Below, one piece after another: positions 25,392-33,592 of a stretch of DNA of 64,000 nucleotides; position 1 is the stretch's first letter; each line of letters starts with the position of its first letter. The stretch comes from Carboxylicivirga sediminis (GTDB taxonomy: Bacteria; Bacteroidota; Bacteroidia; Bacteroidales; Marinilabiliaceae). The stretch lies in assembly GCF_018156225.1 (NCBI RefSeq), contig NZ_JAGTAR010000006.1:62001-126000 (forward strand), written 5' to 3'. The notes under the pieces were generated by a model, which was not told where the DNA came from, did no database searches, and saw only the letters and a list, made by a program, of their open reading frames with translations. The position numbers were made by a program, and so were the translations under genes.

Positions 25392-26183
25392 TTAATTATC
25401 GAATCCCCATAAACGAGAGATTGCCAAGCCTGCTTCTTTCAATATTCTTCCAGTCTTATCAAAATCTTCATGCGGTAATCTTGCAGAAGGGGCTGTTACC
25501 CAAAGTGCCGCGATAGGGTAGCCATACTGATTAAAGATTGGTGCACCTACACAATGCACACCATCTAATTCTTCAGCATGATCAAAGCTATAACCACAAC
25601 TTTTCACCTGAATTAACTCCTTCAAATAGTGACTCTTTGTAGTGATAGTATTGTTGTTAAATTTTTCAAAACCCATCCGTGCTATAATAACTTCTTGCTC
25701 ACTTGGCGGCATAAAAGCAATAATCGCTTTGCCTGGTGCAGAAGCATGCAGATTGAAGCGCTTGCCAATCTTCAGCATAAAGGTAAAAGGATGAAGCCCG
25801 AGTACCTGTTCCAGTAGAACGCCCTGCTGATCTGCCAAAGAACCTAATAATACCGTTTCCTTTAACTCGTCTCTTATCTGGCGCATTACCGGCAAACTAT
25901 TTTCAACTAAACTTGATTCTGAAAGAGTTGATAAACCGATATGAAGAAATTTTTTGGATAGAATAAAACGCGAAGGCTGCTCACATTTTATCAAATATTT
26001 TCGGTCAACTAACGTTTGTGTTATGCGGAAAAGTGAACTTTTAGGAAAACCTAATTTATCTTGCAATTCAGCCAAAGTAAGTCCATGCGAGTACTCCATT
26101 AACAATTCAATAATGGTCAATGCTCGCTCTAAGTTAGGAACAGAATAGTTCTTTTCATCATCCTTTGTATTTTGAAGTTTCAT
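25392..26183 (-). CDS. IclR-family transcriptional regulator
   Basis: 263 residues. N-terminal winged helix (about 15-75; LERALTIIELLMEYSHGLTL, then GFPKSSLFRITQTLV) and an IclR effector domain (about 90-258) with LHASAPGKAIIAFMPP, the conserved HLTAxGKA-like segment, and SFDHAEELDGVHCVGAPIF. Regulators of this class bind small acids or sugar acids and often control catabolic genes. It is the first gene of the minus-strand cluster, so it probably autoregulates and controls all six genes. A TATTTTTG -7 box on the minus strand (26219-26226) lies about 35 nt upstream. The 300-nt spacer to the divergent gene (26184-26483) shows no other feature. Confidence 0.92.
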   Translation of the reverse strand: MKLQNTKDDEKNYSVPNLERALTIIELLMEYSHGLTLAELQDKLGFPKSSLFRITQTLVDRKYLIKCEQPSRFILSKKFLHIGLSTLSESSLVENSLPVMRQIRDELKETVLLGSLADQQGVLLEQVLGLHPFTFMLKIGKRFNLHASAPGKAIIAFMPPSEQEVIIARMGFEKFNNNTITTKSHYLKELIQVKSCGYSFDHAEELDGVHCVGAPIFNQYGYPIAALWVTAPSARLPHEDFDKTGRILKEAGLAISRLWGFDN

Positions 26184-26483
26184 ATATGAATCTTTGTTTT
26201 ATTTATGAAATACAGCGTCAAAAATAAAAAAGAAAATCAAATAAAAAATCAAAGAACATTTCTTTTTACTGGCACAAACGATAATTACGCATTCCATTAG
26301 CCATTATTGCATTACTCATACAAACCCAACACTATATGGCTAAAAGCACTTCTATAGCATCTTGTCAATCAACATTAGTAAATTCATCAGGCGACTGACC
26401 TAATCTGTATCCTTTTATTAAAACACTGAAGCTTGATATAAACAGGTTTTTATAAGAAATTTGTTGTCCCAATACTTATCATC

Positions 26484-26939
26484 ATGACAGTGACCAAACA
26501 ACAAATTGACGATTTTTTAAAAGCACAAAGCATTGCCATTGCAGGTGTTAGCACCGATGAACGAAAATTCGGCCGTAAGGTATTCGATGAACTGGTTAAA
26601 AGTGGCTACCAGGTACTCCCCATCAATCCGAATACAAATAACATTAACGGACACGTTTGCTACCAGTCTGTTAACGAGCTACCAGAACATACCGAAAGCT
26701 TACTCATTATCACACCCAAAAACGAAACAGATAAGGTATTAAAAGAAGCCATTAATAAAGGCATTAAAAACATATGGGTACAGCAGTTTTCAAATACCGA
26801 AAATACCATTGCCATTGCCGAAGAATACCAGCAGGAAATCATCCACTCTAAATGCATTTTTATGTTTGCCGAACCGGTTAAAGGCTTTCATAAGTTCCAT
26901 AAGCAGCTATTAAAGGTATTTGGCCGCTTACCAAATTAA
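26484..26939 (+). CDS. CoA-binding domain protein (YccU-like)
   Basis: 151 residues forming one Rossmann-type CoA-binding domain. IAIAGVSTDERKFGRKVFDE is the glycine-rich start of the fold, LPINPNT the second strand, and IITPKNETDKVLKEAINKG and IWVQQFSNTE follow the order seen in YccU and in the N-terminal part of acyl-CoA synthetases. YccU-type proteins bind CoA or nucleotide, but their role is undetermined. Single gene with its own upstream region. Confidence 0.85.
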   Translation: MTVTKQQIDDFLKAQSIAIAGVSTDERKFGRKVFDELVKSGYQVLPINPNTNNINGHVCYQSVNELPEHTESLLIITPKNETDKVLKEAINKGIKNIWVQQFSNTENTIAIAEEYQQEIIHSKCIFMFAEPVKGFHKFHKQLLKVFGRLPN

Positions 26940-27042
26940 TGTTCATTCACTTTTTTTTTGAGTAACGGACTATTCACTCTGACAAAATCCTCCTGACACC
27001 TGATAACATTATATATTTCAATGACAAAGGAGCCACGTCGGA

Positions 27043-27074
27043 TTTGATTTGGTTGGGCGATTTGTTTACATTCG
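27043..27074 (+). promoter_or_regulatory. Promoter of the Wzi-like gene
   Basis: TTTG at 27043-27046 and TACATTCG at 27067-27074 with a 20-nt spacer, one mismatch from TAnnTTTG. It lies 22 nt before the ATG at 27097 and thus excludes the longer frame starting at 27049. Confidence 0.6.
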
Positions 27075-27096
27075 ACCCCATCAAACCTTACATGAT

Positions 27097-28743
27097 ATGT
27101 ATCGAGCTCTTTTAGTCTTATTTACCTTAAGCCTGCTCACGGCAGATTTGCAGGCTCAGGAAGTCCCTTATCATATTAGCAACAAAGCTGTTTATGACTT
27201 TGTGGATGAACTGGCCAACAAGGGTATCATAGATATTAATTCGGCAATTAAGCCCTATTCGCGCATGACCATTGCCAAAGCCCTTCAACAAGCCAATGGT
27301 CACTCCTCACTCACTAAACGCCAGCAACAGGAACTAGCGTTTTACTTAAAGGACTTTAATAAGGAACTGACAACAGGCAAAGACTTTGATAAACGTTTTG
27401 ATGTGCTTTACCACAGTGATTCTCTCTTCAAAGTAACAGTTAATCCTATTATTGGCGGACTGTTCTTCAATAACGGAGATAAAACAGTTTACCACCGCTG
27501 GGGCGGTGCAGAGTTTTATGGCTCCATTGGTAAGCACCTGGCGGTGTATGGCAGCCTGCGCGATAATCATGAATCCCAGTACCTGGGCGGACCACGCTAC
27601 ATTTCGCAGCGCGACGGAGTCGTTTACAAAGGTAAACACGATGCCCGCGATTATTCCGAAACACGGGGAGGCATTGTTTACAGCTGGAACTGGGGCAGCA
27701 TTGGCCTGCACAAAGATCATATTCAATGGGGCCATGGCTACAACCAACATTCCCAACTAATTAATTCAGCTCTTGCTCCTTCTTTTGGGTATATATCCTT
27801 TAGCCTGAAACCAGCCAAATGGATTGATTTTCATTATTACCATGGCTGGCTGGTTAGCGAGGTTCTTGACTCAACACGTACCTACGGTGTTTATAATGGC
27901 GAACGCCAGGTATTTGCCAATAAATTTATCGCCTCCAATATGTTTACCATTCGCCCATGGCAGAAACTAAACATCTCCTTTGGTAACTCGGTGATTTATG
28001 GAGATGTTGATTTCAACCCAACTTTTCTGGTACCATTTCTATTCTACAAATCAGCTGACCACACCTATAACTCATGGGACAATTGGGTAGGCCACAATGC
28101 GCAGATGTATTTTGATATTAGTAGCCGGCAAATCAAAAACCTGCACCTCTATACCACCCTGTTTATAGATGAAATATGGCTGGCCAACATGTTTAATAAG
28201 GACCAGATGACCAATGACTTCGGCATTAAGGTGGGATTCAGAGCCACCGACCTGCTGCCCAACACATCGGTAACAGCAGAGTACACCAGAATACGTCCTT
28301 TGGTCTATGAACATTTTGTGCCAACTACTACCTATAAAAGTAACAAGTACGTAATGGGCCATTACCTGCGTGATAATGCTGAGGAAGTGTTTTTCGAATT
28401 GGGCTATAAACCCATCCGTGGCCTCGATATCAGAGCCAGCTATACCTGGTTTAGAAAAGGTAAGGACTACCAAAAAATATTTGATGATGGCGAAGCTGAA
28501 GAACATCCTGAAATCAATACCGACGAGCGGGAAATTCGCCTGGGATTGCCTTTCATAAACGAGGTGCGCTACAAAAACCAAAGCGTCACACTTAAAGCCT
28601 CTTACCAGGTCATCAACGATGGCTTTATTTTCGTTGAAGCAACTAAAAACAGCTTTGGCGGGCCCGACATGGAGCTATACACCAACCCCTATTACCGGAA
28701 TGGTGATAACATCTTGTCCTTTGGGATGAACTTCGGATTCTGA
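27097..28743 (+). CDS. Wzi-family capsule assembly outer-membrane protein
   Basis: 548 residues from the ATG at 27097 with a Sec signal (MYRALLVLFTLSLLTADLQAQ). The following region has a helical turn (ISNKAVYDFVDELANKG) typical of the periplasmic plug of Wzi-like proteins, and the remainder is an alternating aromatic-rich beta-barrel, ending in FGMNFGF, an outer-membrane C-terminus. Wzi binds capsular polysaccharide at the surface. A nucleotide-sugar dehydrogenase follows 111 nt downstream on the same strand, supporting a surface-glycan role. The family call is from overall pattern and size. Confidence 0.72.
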   Translation: MYRALLVLFTLSLLTADLQAQEVPYHISNKAVYDFVDELANKGIIDINSAIKPYSRMTIAKALQQANGHSSLTKRQQQELAFYLKDFNKELTTGKDFDKRFDVLYHSDSLFKVTVNPIIGGLFFNNGDKTVYHRWGGAEFYGSIGKHLAVYGSLRDNHESQYLGGPRYISQRDGVVYKGKHDARDYSETRGGIVYSWNWGSIGLHKDHIQWGHGYNQHSQLINSALAPSFGYISFSLKPAKWIDFHYYHGWLVSEVLDSTRTYGVYNGERQVFANKFIASNMFTIRPWQKLNISFGNSVIYGDVDFNPTFLVPFLFYKSADHTYNSWDNWVGHNAQMYFDISSRQIKNLHLYTTLFIDEIWLANMFNKDQMTNDFGIKVGFRATDLLPNTSVTAEYTRIRPLVYEHFVPTTTYKSNKYVMGHYLRDNAEEVFFELGYKPIRGLDIRASYTWFRKGKDYQKIFDDGEAEEHPEINTDEREIRLGLPFINEVRYKNQSVTLKASYQVINDGFIFVEATKNSFGGPDMELYTNPYYRNGDNILSFGMNFGF

Positions 28744-28854
28744 TATTTTTCTTAATTTAACAGCTCAAATTATAATCAATTAACAATATTAACAGTCAGG
28801 AACAGACGCATTAAACCCTTATAACCAACCTACTGGATTTTAAAATAAGTAACT

Positions 28855-30144
28855 ATGTTAAAAGAACTTCTCGCCAAGGATAAAAAGCTATCAGTAATAG
28901 GCCTGGGCTATGTTGGCCTGCCAATCGCTTTAGAATTTGCCCGCAAAATGTCGGTCATTGGTTTCGATATTAAAGAAGAACGCGTTGAACTGATGCGCCA
29001 GGGCATAGACCCAAGTAATGAACTGGAAGCTGAAGCTTTTAATGGGTGCGATATCACGTATACAAGTAATGCAGCCGATTTAAAAGAGGCCAATTTCCAC
29101 GTGGTGGCTGTTCCAACACCTATCAACAACCACAACCTACCTGATCTAACACCGTTGCTAAGTGCCACACGTGCAGTTGGCAAAGCACTTAAGAAAGGTG
29201 ACTATGTAGTGTTTGAGTCGACTGTATATCCGGGCTGTACCGAAGATGATTGCGTACCTATCCTGGAAGAAGAGTCGGGCTTAAAACTGAATATTGATTT
29301 TAAAGTAGGCTTTAGCCCCGAGCGTATTAATCCTGGTGATAAAGAACACACACTGACTAAAATTCTAAAAATCGTTTCAGGTAGCGATGATGAGTCGGCC
29401 CGTGTGATAGAAGAGGTTTATGCTTCTATCATAACTGCAGGTATCCACAAAGCCAGCTCAATAAAAGTGGCCGAAGCAGCGAAAATTATTGAAAATACAC
29501 AGCGTGATGTGAACATTGCCCTGATGAACGAACTGTCGCTCATCTTTGATCGCATGGATATTAATACCTTCGAAGTGCTTGAAGCAGCAGGCACCAAATG
29601 GAATTTCCTGCGTTTCTTCCCTGGTTTGGTAGGCGGTCACTGCATTGGCGTCGATCCTTACTACCTCACCTATAAAGCCAACGAATTAGGTTACCACTCG
29701 AAAATTATTACCGGCGGCCGTTTTATCAACGACTCAATGGGCGGCTATGTTGCCAAAACAGTCGTTAAGAAAATGATATCGAATGGTAACAAAATCAACG
29801 GCGCCAAGGTTTTGATTATGGGTGCTACCTTCAAAGAAAACGTGAGTGATATACGTAACTCGAAAGTGGCTGATGTGGTTAATGAGCTGAAATCATTCAG
29901 CATACAGGTTGATGTAGTTGACCCACACGCCTCATCGGATGAGTTAAAGCACGAGTATGGCTATGGCTTAATTGATAAGGTTACAGAAAAGTACAATGCG
30001 GTTATTGTTGCAGTAAACCATGATGAATATATCAAGCTGGATGAAGACTACTTTAAATCCATTATGGTTGATGAAGGTGTTTTTGTTGATGTGAAGGGCA
30101 TTTATCGTAACAAGATAAACGATCTTACTTACTGGAGCTTGTAG
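28855..30144 (+). CDS. UDP-N-acetylhexosamine dehydrogenase (UDP-Glc/GDP-Man dehydrogenase family)
   Basis: 429 residues. NAD-binding motif GLGYVGLPIALEFA, second-substrate loop VAVPTPIN, the tail of the active-site signature FVGGHCIGVDPYYLTYKA-type segment (here VGGHCIGVDPYYLT) containing the catalytic Cys, and the C-terminal domain with MGATFKENVSDIRNSK. The VipA/TviB-WbpO clade oxidises UDP-GlcNAc or UDP-GalNAc to the uronic acid for capsule or O-antigen; the GVDPYYL form and length fit that clade. Exact sugar not determinable. It stands next to the Wzi-like protein, and a hairpin terminator follows. Confidence 0.9.
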   Translation: MLKELLAKDKKLSVIGLGYVGLPIALEFARKMSVIGFDIKEERVELMRQGIDPSNELEAEAFNGCDITYTSNAADLKEANFHVVAVPTPINNHNLPDLTPLLSATRAVGKALKKGDYVVFESTVYPGCTEDDCVPILEEESGLKLNIDFKVGFSPERINPGDKEHTLTKILKIVSGSDDESARVIEEVYASIITAGIHKASSIKVAEAAKIIENTQRDVNIALMNELSLIFDRMDINTFEVLEAAGTKWNFLRFFPGLVGGHCIGVDPYYLTYKANELGYHSKIITGGRFINDSMGGYVAKTVVKKMISNGNKINGAKVLIMGATFKENVSDIRNSKVADVVNELKSFSIQVDVVDPHASSDELKHEYGYGLIDKVTEKYNAVIVAVNHDEYIKLDEDYFKSIMVDEGVFVDVKGIYRNKINDLTYWSL

Positions 30145-30170
30145 GAAGCTGTCAAACAGATAAAAAATAA

Positions 30171-30206
30171 AAACGGTGTATCTACAAAATTGTTGATACA
30201 CCGTTT
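30171..30206. terminator. Bidirectional hairpin terminator
   Basis: Perfect 12-pair stem AAACGGTGTATC/GATACACCGTTT with a 12-nt loop between convergent genes. The A-rich flank on the left becomes TTTTTATTTTTT on the minus strand, so it suits the minus-strand gene best. Confidence 0.8.
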
Positions 30207-30251
30207 ATTCGTTCTGTAAACCTTACCTGGTCTACCTGGTCACTTTCATCA

Positions 30252-30860
30252 TTACTTATTAAATTCATAGCTGTACTCCTTATTTCCTGAAGTTAATGAA
30301 ACCATATAAGCACCTGAAGGAAGATTAGTCAAATCAAACATTCCTGAATAGGTACTCTCTGTTGGCAGGCTTGAGTTATAAATCTCAGTACCAAATCTAT
30401 CACCAATAGTAATGTTTAATGCTGCCTCATCAAAGTTCATATGACTAACATATAGCTTGTCATTGGCAACTCTGAAAAATGCTTTCAGCATATCACTATC
30501 GTCACTTGCACCATTTACTTTCACCAATGAATGATTTTCAATGGTAAATTTCTCAGATGATTTTTCCTTTTTACTGGTTAACTCAATCGTATACTCTCCA
30601 TCTGCTAAAGATTTTAAATCAAAAAGCTTCTGGAACGACTCTGCACCATTAATTCTGGAACTGGCATAAAGCTCTTCACCTGATTTATTGAAAATTTTCA
30701 CCCGATAATTATCTGCCACATCAAAACGAGCTGTGATAACAGCATAATCTGTTTTCAGGTATGAGCTGATAAAGATCTTTCCTTTTCCGAATGCACCTGT
30801 GGATAATAACGCCAATACGGCTATTGGCAAAATCCTCCTTAATACGTTTACTTTTTTCAT
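30252..30860 (-). CDS. Secreted protein with two tandem Ig-like/sorting-like domains
   Basis: 202 residues with a Sec signal (MKKVNVLRRILPIAVLALL, cleavage near AFGKG). The mature protein is an internal duplication: YRVKIFNKSGEELYASS...FDLKSLADGEYTIELTS (about 52-102) and LNITIGDRFGTEIYNSS...FDLTNLPSGAYMVSLTS (about 145-195). Each half resembles the beta-sandwich of DUF3244 and of Por-type secretion C-terminal domains (V.I.D..G..vy...G.Y.v.l), but here the domain forms the whole protein, not a tail. The function is unknown. A phased repeat lies directly upstream. Confidence 0.72.
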   Translation of the reverse strand: MKKVNVLRRILPIAVLALLSTGAFGKGKIFISSYLKTDYAVITARFDVADNYRVKIFNKSGEELYASSRINGAESFQKLFDLKSLADGEYTIELTSKKEKSSEKFTIENHSLVKVNGASDDSDMLKAFFRVANDKLYVSHMNFDEAALNITIGDRFGTEIYNSSLPTESTYSGMFDLTNLPSGAYMVSLTSGNKEYSYEFNK

Positions 30861-30910
30861 AGTAAAAACAATTTAAATAGTTAATAATTTATTTTGACCC
30901 CTTTTAATAA

Positions 30911-31072
30911 TAGGGTACGATGCAAAAATAGATGGTTTTTTTGAAACCGCATGTAAAAATTAAGGGGTATTTTTGTTAAAAAAGTATAAAGTGCAATTTT
31001 TGATGTTGTTTTTAGGGGGTCAAAATCCATTTTTACTACTTTTTAGCTTTATCAAGCTATTTTTTAGGGGGT
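30911..31072. repeat. Four GGG(G)GT motifs phased at exactly 52 bp
   Basis: TAGGGT ends at 30916, TAAGGGGT at 30968, TTTTTAGGGGGT at 31020 and TTTTTTAGGGGGT at 31072, each 52 nt apart. Only the last 6-12 nt of each 52-nt unit are conserved; the rest is unrelated AT-rich sequence. 52 bp is about five helical turns, so the motifs lie on one face of the DNA. They lie upstream of the secreted duplicated-domain gene on the minus strand, where they read ACCCCCTAAAAA. The remainder of the gap to 31461 shows nothing I can name. Confidence 0.6.
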
Positions 31073-31461
31073 GTGTTTGAAAATTTACATTTTAAAGCGT
31101 ACTTCTTTAGAAAATTCCAGATATAAAATACCCATGGGTCGTTTTTTGCATGTTTACCTTCTTTCCAAAAACTCCTTAAATAATCTATAAAAAGCCTTTG
31201 TTCATTAATAAACTGTTAAAAACATATAACAATACTGTATTTTAATTACAGTTTTAATGCATATGCACGCCATTAAGTGATGATTTATTACTCCTCCATC
31301 CTAATTATTATAAAAGTTAACCCGGATTATATTCGTTTCGCGAAAAAACATTTGGTACTTTTATTCTGGCACATACCTGCAAATGATTGTGCAGTTTAGA
31401 AGCAGTTGCACAGACTTATTTAAATATCTGGATATATAGGCATCTTATTAAACACATAGAT

Positions 31462-31893
31462 ATGTACCATAAAGATTATATAATGCGCATGATGGAGATG
31501 CTTTCTGAATTGATTGCCTTATTGCTTGGACTTATTAAGAAAGGTGATTTTCAGGTGGCAGCCAAACAGCTCGAAAAAGCATATCTTGACTTTCTGAAGA
31601 AGGATGCAGCCTTTTTTCATGCTATTCCCTTAGAGAAGTTAACCGACAAACTTCTATCGGAACATCACTACACCAATGACCACCTGAAAGTACTTTCAGA
31701 ACTGTTGTATGCCGAAGGTGAATTACAGGTAGCTAACAACAAACCGCAAGCAGCACTCATACACTTTGAAAAAGCCATGCGCTTATTTGAATTTACAGAA
31801 CAAGAGAATGCCACCTTCTCATTAGCTAACGAAAGACGCCATCAGGCACTTGCAGAACGTATTGAATCAATAAAAAAATTGCCAACCCGATAA
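31462..31893 (+). CDS. Small helical protein (DUF6483-like)
   Basis: 143 residues from the ATG at 31462 (MYHKDYIMRMMEMLSELIALL); an upstream TTG extension looks non-coding. The N-terminal half is amphipathic helix (KKGDFQVAAKQLEKAYLDFL), followed by a TPR-like pair (VLSELLYAEGELQVANNKPQAALIHFEKAMRLFEF). The KDYIMRMMEMLSELIA...LGL opening resembles DUF6483, a cytoplasmic family of unknown role in Firmicutes and Bacteroidetes. A hairpin overlaps its stop codon. It is monocistronic. Confidence 0.65.
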   Translation: MYHKDYIMRMMEMLSELIALLLGLIKKGDFQVAAKQLEKAYLDFLKKDAAFFHAIPLEKLTDKLLSEHHYTNDHLKVLSELLYAEGELQVANNKPQAALIHFEKAMRLFEFTEQENATFSLANERRHQALAERIESIKKLPTR

Positions 31894-31906
31894 TCAGGCT
31901 GGCAAT
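31878..31906. terminator. Hairpin between convergent genes
   Basis: ATTGCCA (31878-31884) pairs with TGGCAAT (31900-31906), with an additional CC/GG pair inside; the stop codon of the plus gene lies in the loop. On the minus strand the stem is followed by seven T residues, so it probably terminates the FadL-like gene. Confidence 0.6.
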
Positions 31907-31933
31907 GTCCATCTTAAATATTTCTTACCTGGT

Positions 31934-33271
31934 TTAGAAGGTAAATGCTATCTCCAATTCAAATTGGTTCATTTCCAATTCGATGGTTTGATTCGGCACC
32001 ATATTGCCTTGCATAGCTTGCTCAGGATCAAAGTCGAAAGGATTGTAGCCTTTAACCGATGCCGGTAAAGCATATACCATAGCCAAATGAATTGCACGGC
32101 CAGACTCTCCAAAAGCTTTTGAACATCCTAGCGATATATGGTTTTCGATTACACCAGGAGCTAACATATTAAAAATAACTTCAGATTCTGGAATTGGTTG
32201 ATCGTTATGTGAGAATCCTCCTCTGAATACCCAGCTATTACCTTTATCATACTCAAGCCCCAGTTTGTATACATTAATATCCTGCCAGCCAAAACCGGAG
32301 CCATTATCGGCACCAAGTGGCACATGGTTTGGATTTGGGGTGAAACTACCATCCGGATTCATGAATGCTGGTGGCAAGGCCATCGGATCAATTGGATTTG
32401 CTATAGATGCCACTCCTGAGTAGTTGATCCGTTTATAGTCGAACATGGCAGTTAGCTTATCATTTACCTGATAGGCAAGACCAATAGTAAAGTTCTCTGG
32501 GATATCAAAATCGCCCTGCTCAGCGAATAAACCAGCATATTCATCAAAGGTACTCATGTTGATTTTCGGCTGATAACTTGCTCCAACAGACAACGCATCG
32601 GTAAGTTGACCCAAATACCCAATCTTTAATCCTACGCCAAATGAGTTGTCATGGCCATTTCCTGTCAGTTTCTCCGGGTTACTTGACATGCCAAATTCAC
32701 CAAACATACCTAACCCTTTTGCTTCAAAATACTGATAGGTACCCAAAACAGTCAGACCCAAGCTATGCTTTTCAGACAGCTTGCGAGAATAGGTAACACC
32801 CAGAAACATTTGTGCCAGGTCAACGCCAGTTGTTGAAGATGATTGATCGCCAAAAGTCATCGCTGGATAGTTCGTGTTCATACCTCCATTACCAAACAGC
32901 ACAGCAGACAAACTACTTTTCTCGTTTAACATCCAATTAGCACCAATATTGGGCACTACAAATAATTTAGAGTCACTCTCTACTGTACCTGGCATCAAAC
33001 CCATTGTACCAGGCATCATCGATGGATTACCGGCCACGGTATATTGCCTGTTAGGGTTAAAAAACCCAACACCTAACTGGTATTGTTTACCTAAGAGCAC
33101 ATGCGCCGCAGGGTTTCCGTTTATCAGGGAGTTTTTATACCAGGCAATACCTGCCCCGGCCAGCCCTTTATTTTGAGCCCCATAGCCAACGCCAAAATAA
33201 CCATCGGTGGCATAAGTTAGTGAAGGCATCAACAGCCCAACCAACATCGTTAAAACATAGATTCTTTTCAT
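31934..33271 (-). CDS. FadL/OmpP1-type outer-membrane transporter
   Basis: 445 residues with a Sec signal ending near TYATDGYFGVGYGAQNKG; the GYG..N.GLAGAG start of the mature chain (about 23-45) is the plug-domain signature of the FadL family, followed by a beta-barrel ending MNQFELEIAFTF, a terminal Phe typical of outer-membrane proteins. FadL-like channels take up hydrophobic compounds such as long-chain fatty acids. A methionine-rich loop (PSMMPGTMGLMPGTV) lies around residues 83-97 and includes an internal near-repeat. Three palindromes precede the gene. The real ligand is unknown. Confidence 0.85.
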   Translation of the reverse strand: MKRIYVLTMLVGLLMPSLTYATDGYFGVGYGAQNKGLAGAGIAWYKNSLINGNPAAHVLLGKQYQLGVGFFNPNRQYTVAGNPSMMPGTMGLMPGTVESDSKLFVVPNIGANWMLNEKSSLSAVLFGNGGMNTNYPAMTFGDQSSSTTGVDLAQMFLGVTYSRKLSEKHSLGLTVLGTYQYFEAKGLGMFGEFGMSSNPEKLTGNGHDNSFGVGLKIGYLGQLTDALSVGASYQPKINMSTFDEYAGLFAEQGDFDIPENFTIGLAYQVNDKLTAMFDYKRINYSGVASIANPIDPMALPPAFMNPDGSFTPNPNHVPLGADNGSGFGWQDINVYKLGLEYDKGNSWVFRGGFSHNDQPIPESEVIFNMLAPGVIENHISLGCSKAFGESGRAIHLAMVYALPASVKGYNPFDFDPEQAMQGNMVPNQTIELEMNQFELEIAFTF

Positions 33272-33295
33272 AAATGTGGATTTTAGTACTTTAAA

Positions 33296-33367
33296 TACAT
33301 TAATGTAGATATTTTAATGTATAAATATAGAAATAATTCTATATTTAGATTCTTAGAATTATTCTAA
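33296..33367. promoter_or_regulatory. Cluster of three short palindromes upstream of the FadL-like gene
   Basis: TACATTAATGTA (33296-33307) is a perfect palindrome. ATAGAA-ATAA-TTCTAT (33327-33342) and TTAGAA-TTA-TTCTAA (33353-33367) are perfect inverted repeats sharing the AGAA/TTCT core. They occupy the likely promoter region of the minus-strand gene and are candidate operators. No regulator is encoded nearby. The rest of the gap to 33538 shows nothing notable. Confidence 0.5.
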
Positions 33368-33538
33368 ACTACCACTCCTCATTCTGAAACATTTATAGAG
33401 TTGAGCTGTAGGCAATCAAACGGGGTTTAGGCATGCATGATCTTTTTTTATACGTCTATCACCTAAGCTAAATCAAAAGGAATGAATAATAATTGATGCG
33501 TTCCCCGGCTTTTCAACTTATGGTTGGATAAGCTAAAC

Positions 33539-33568
33539 TTTGGCACTCCTCTTTTTTTGCTATTTTTG
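33539..33568 (+). promoter_or_regulatory. Promoter of the HD-domain gene
   Basis: TTTG at 33539-33542 and TATTTTTG at 33561-33568, spacer 18 nt. It sits inside the longest frame (from 33524), which therefore cannot start there; the ATG at 33593 follows the predicted transcript start by about 18 nt. Confidence 0.65.
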
Positions 33569-33592
33569 ATTGTGAATATGTTTATCGAGCCA

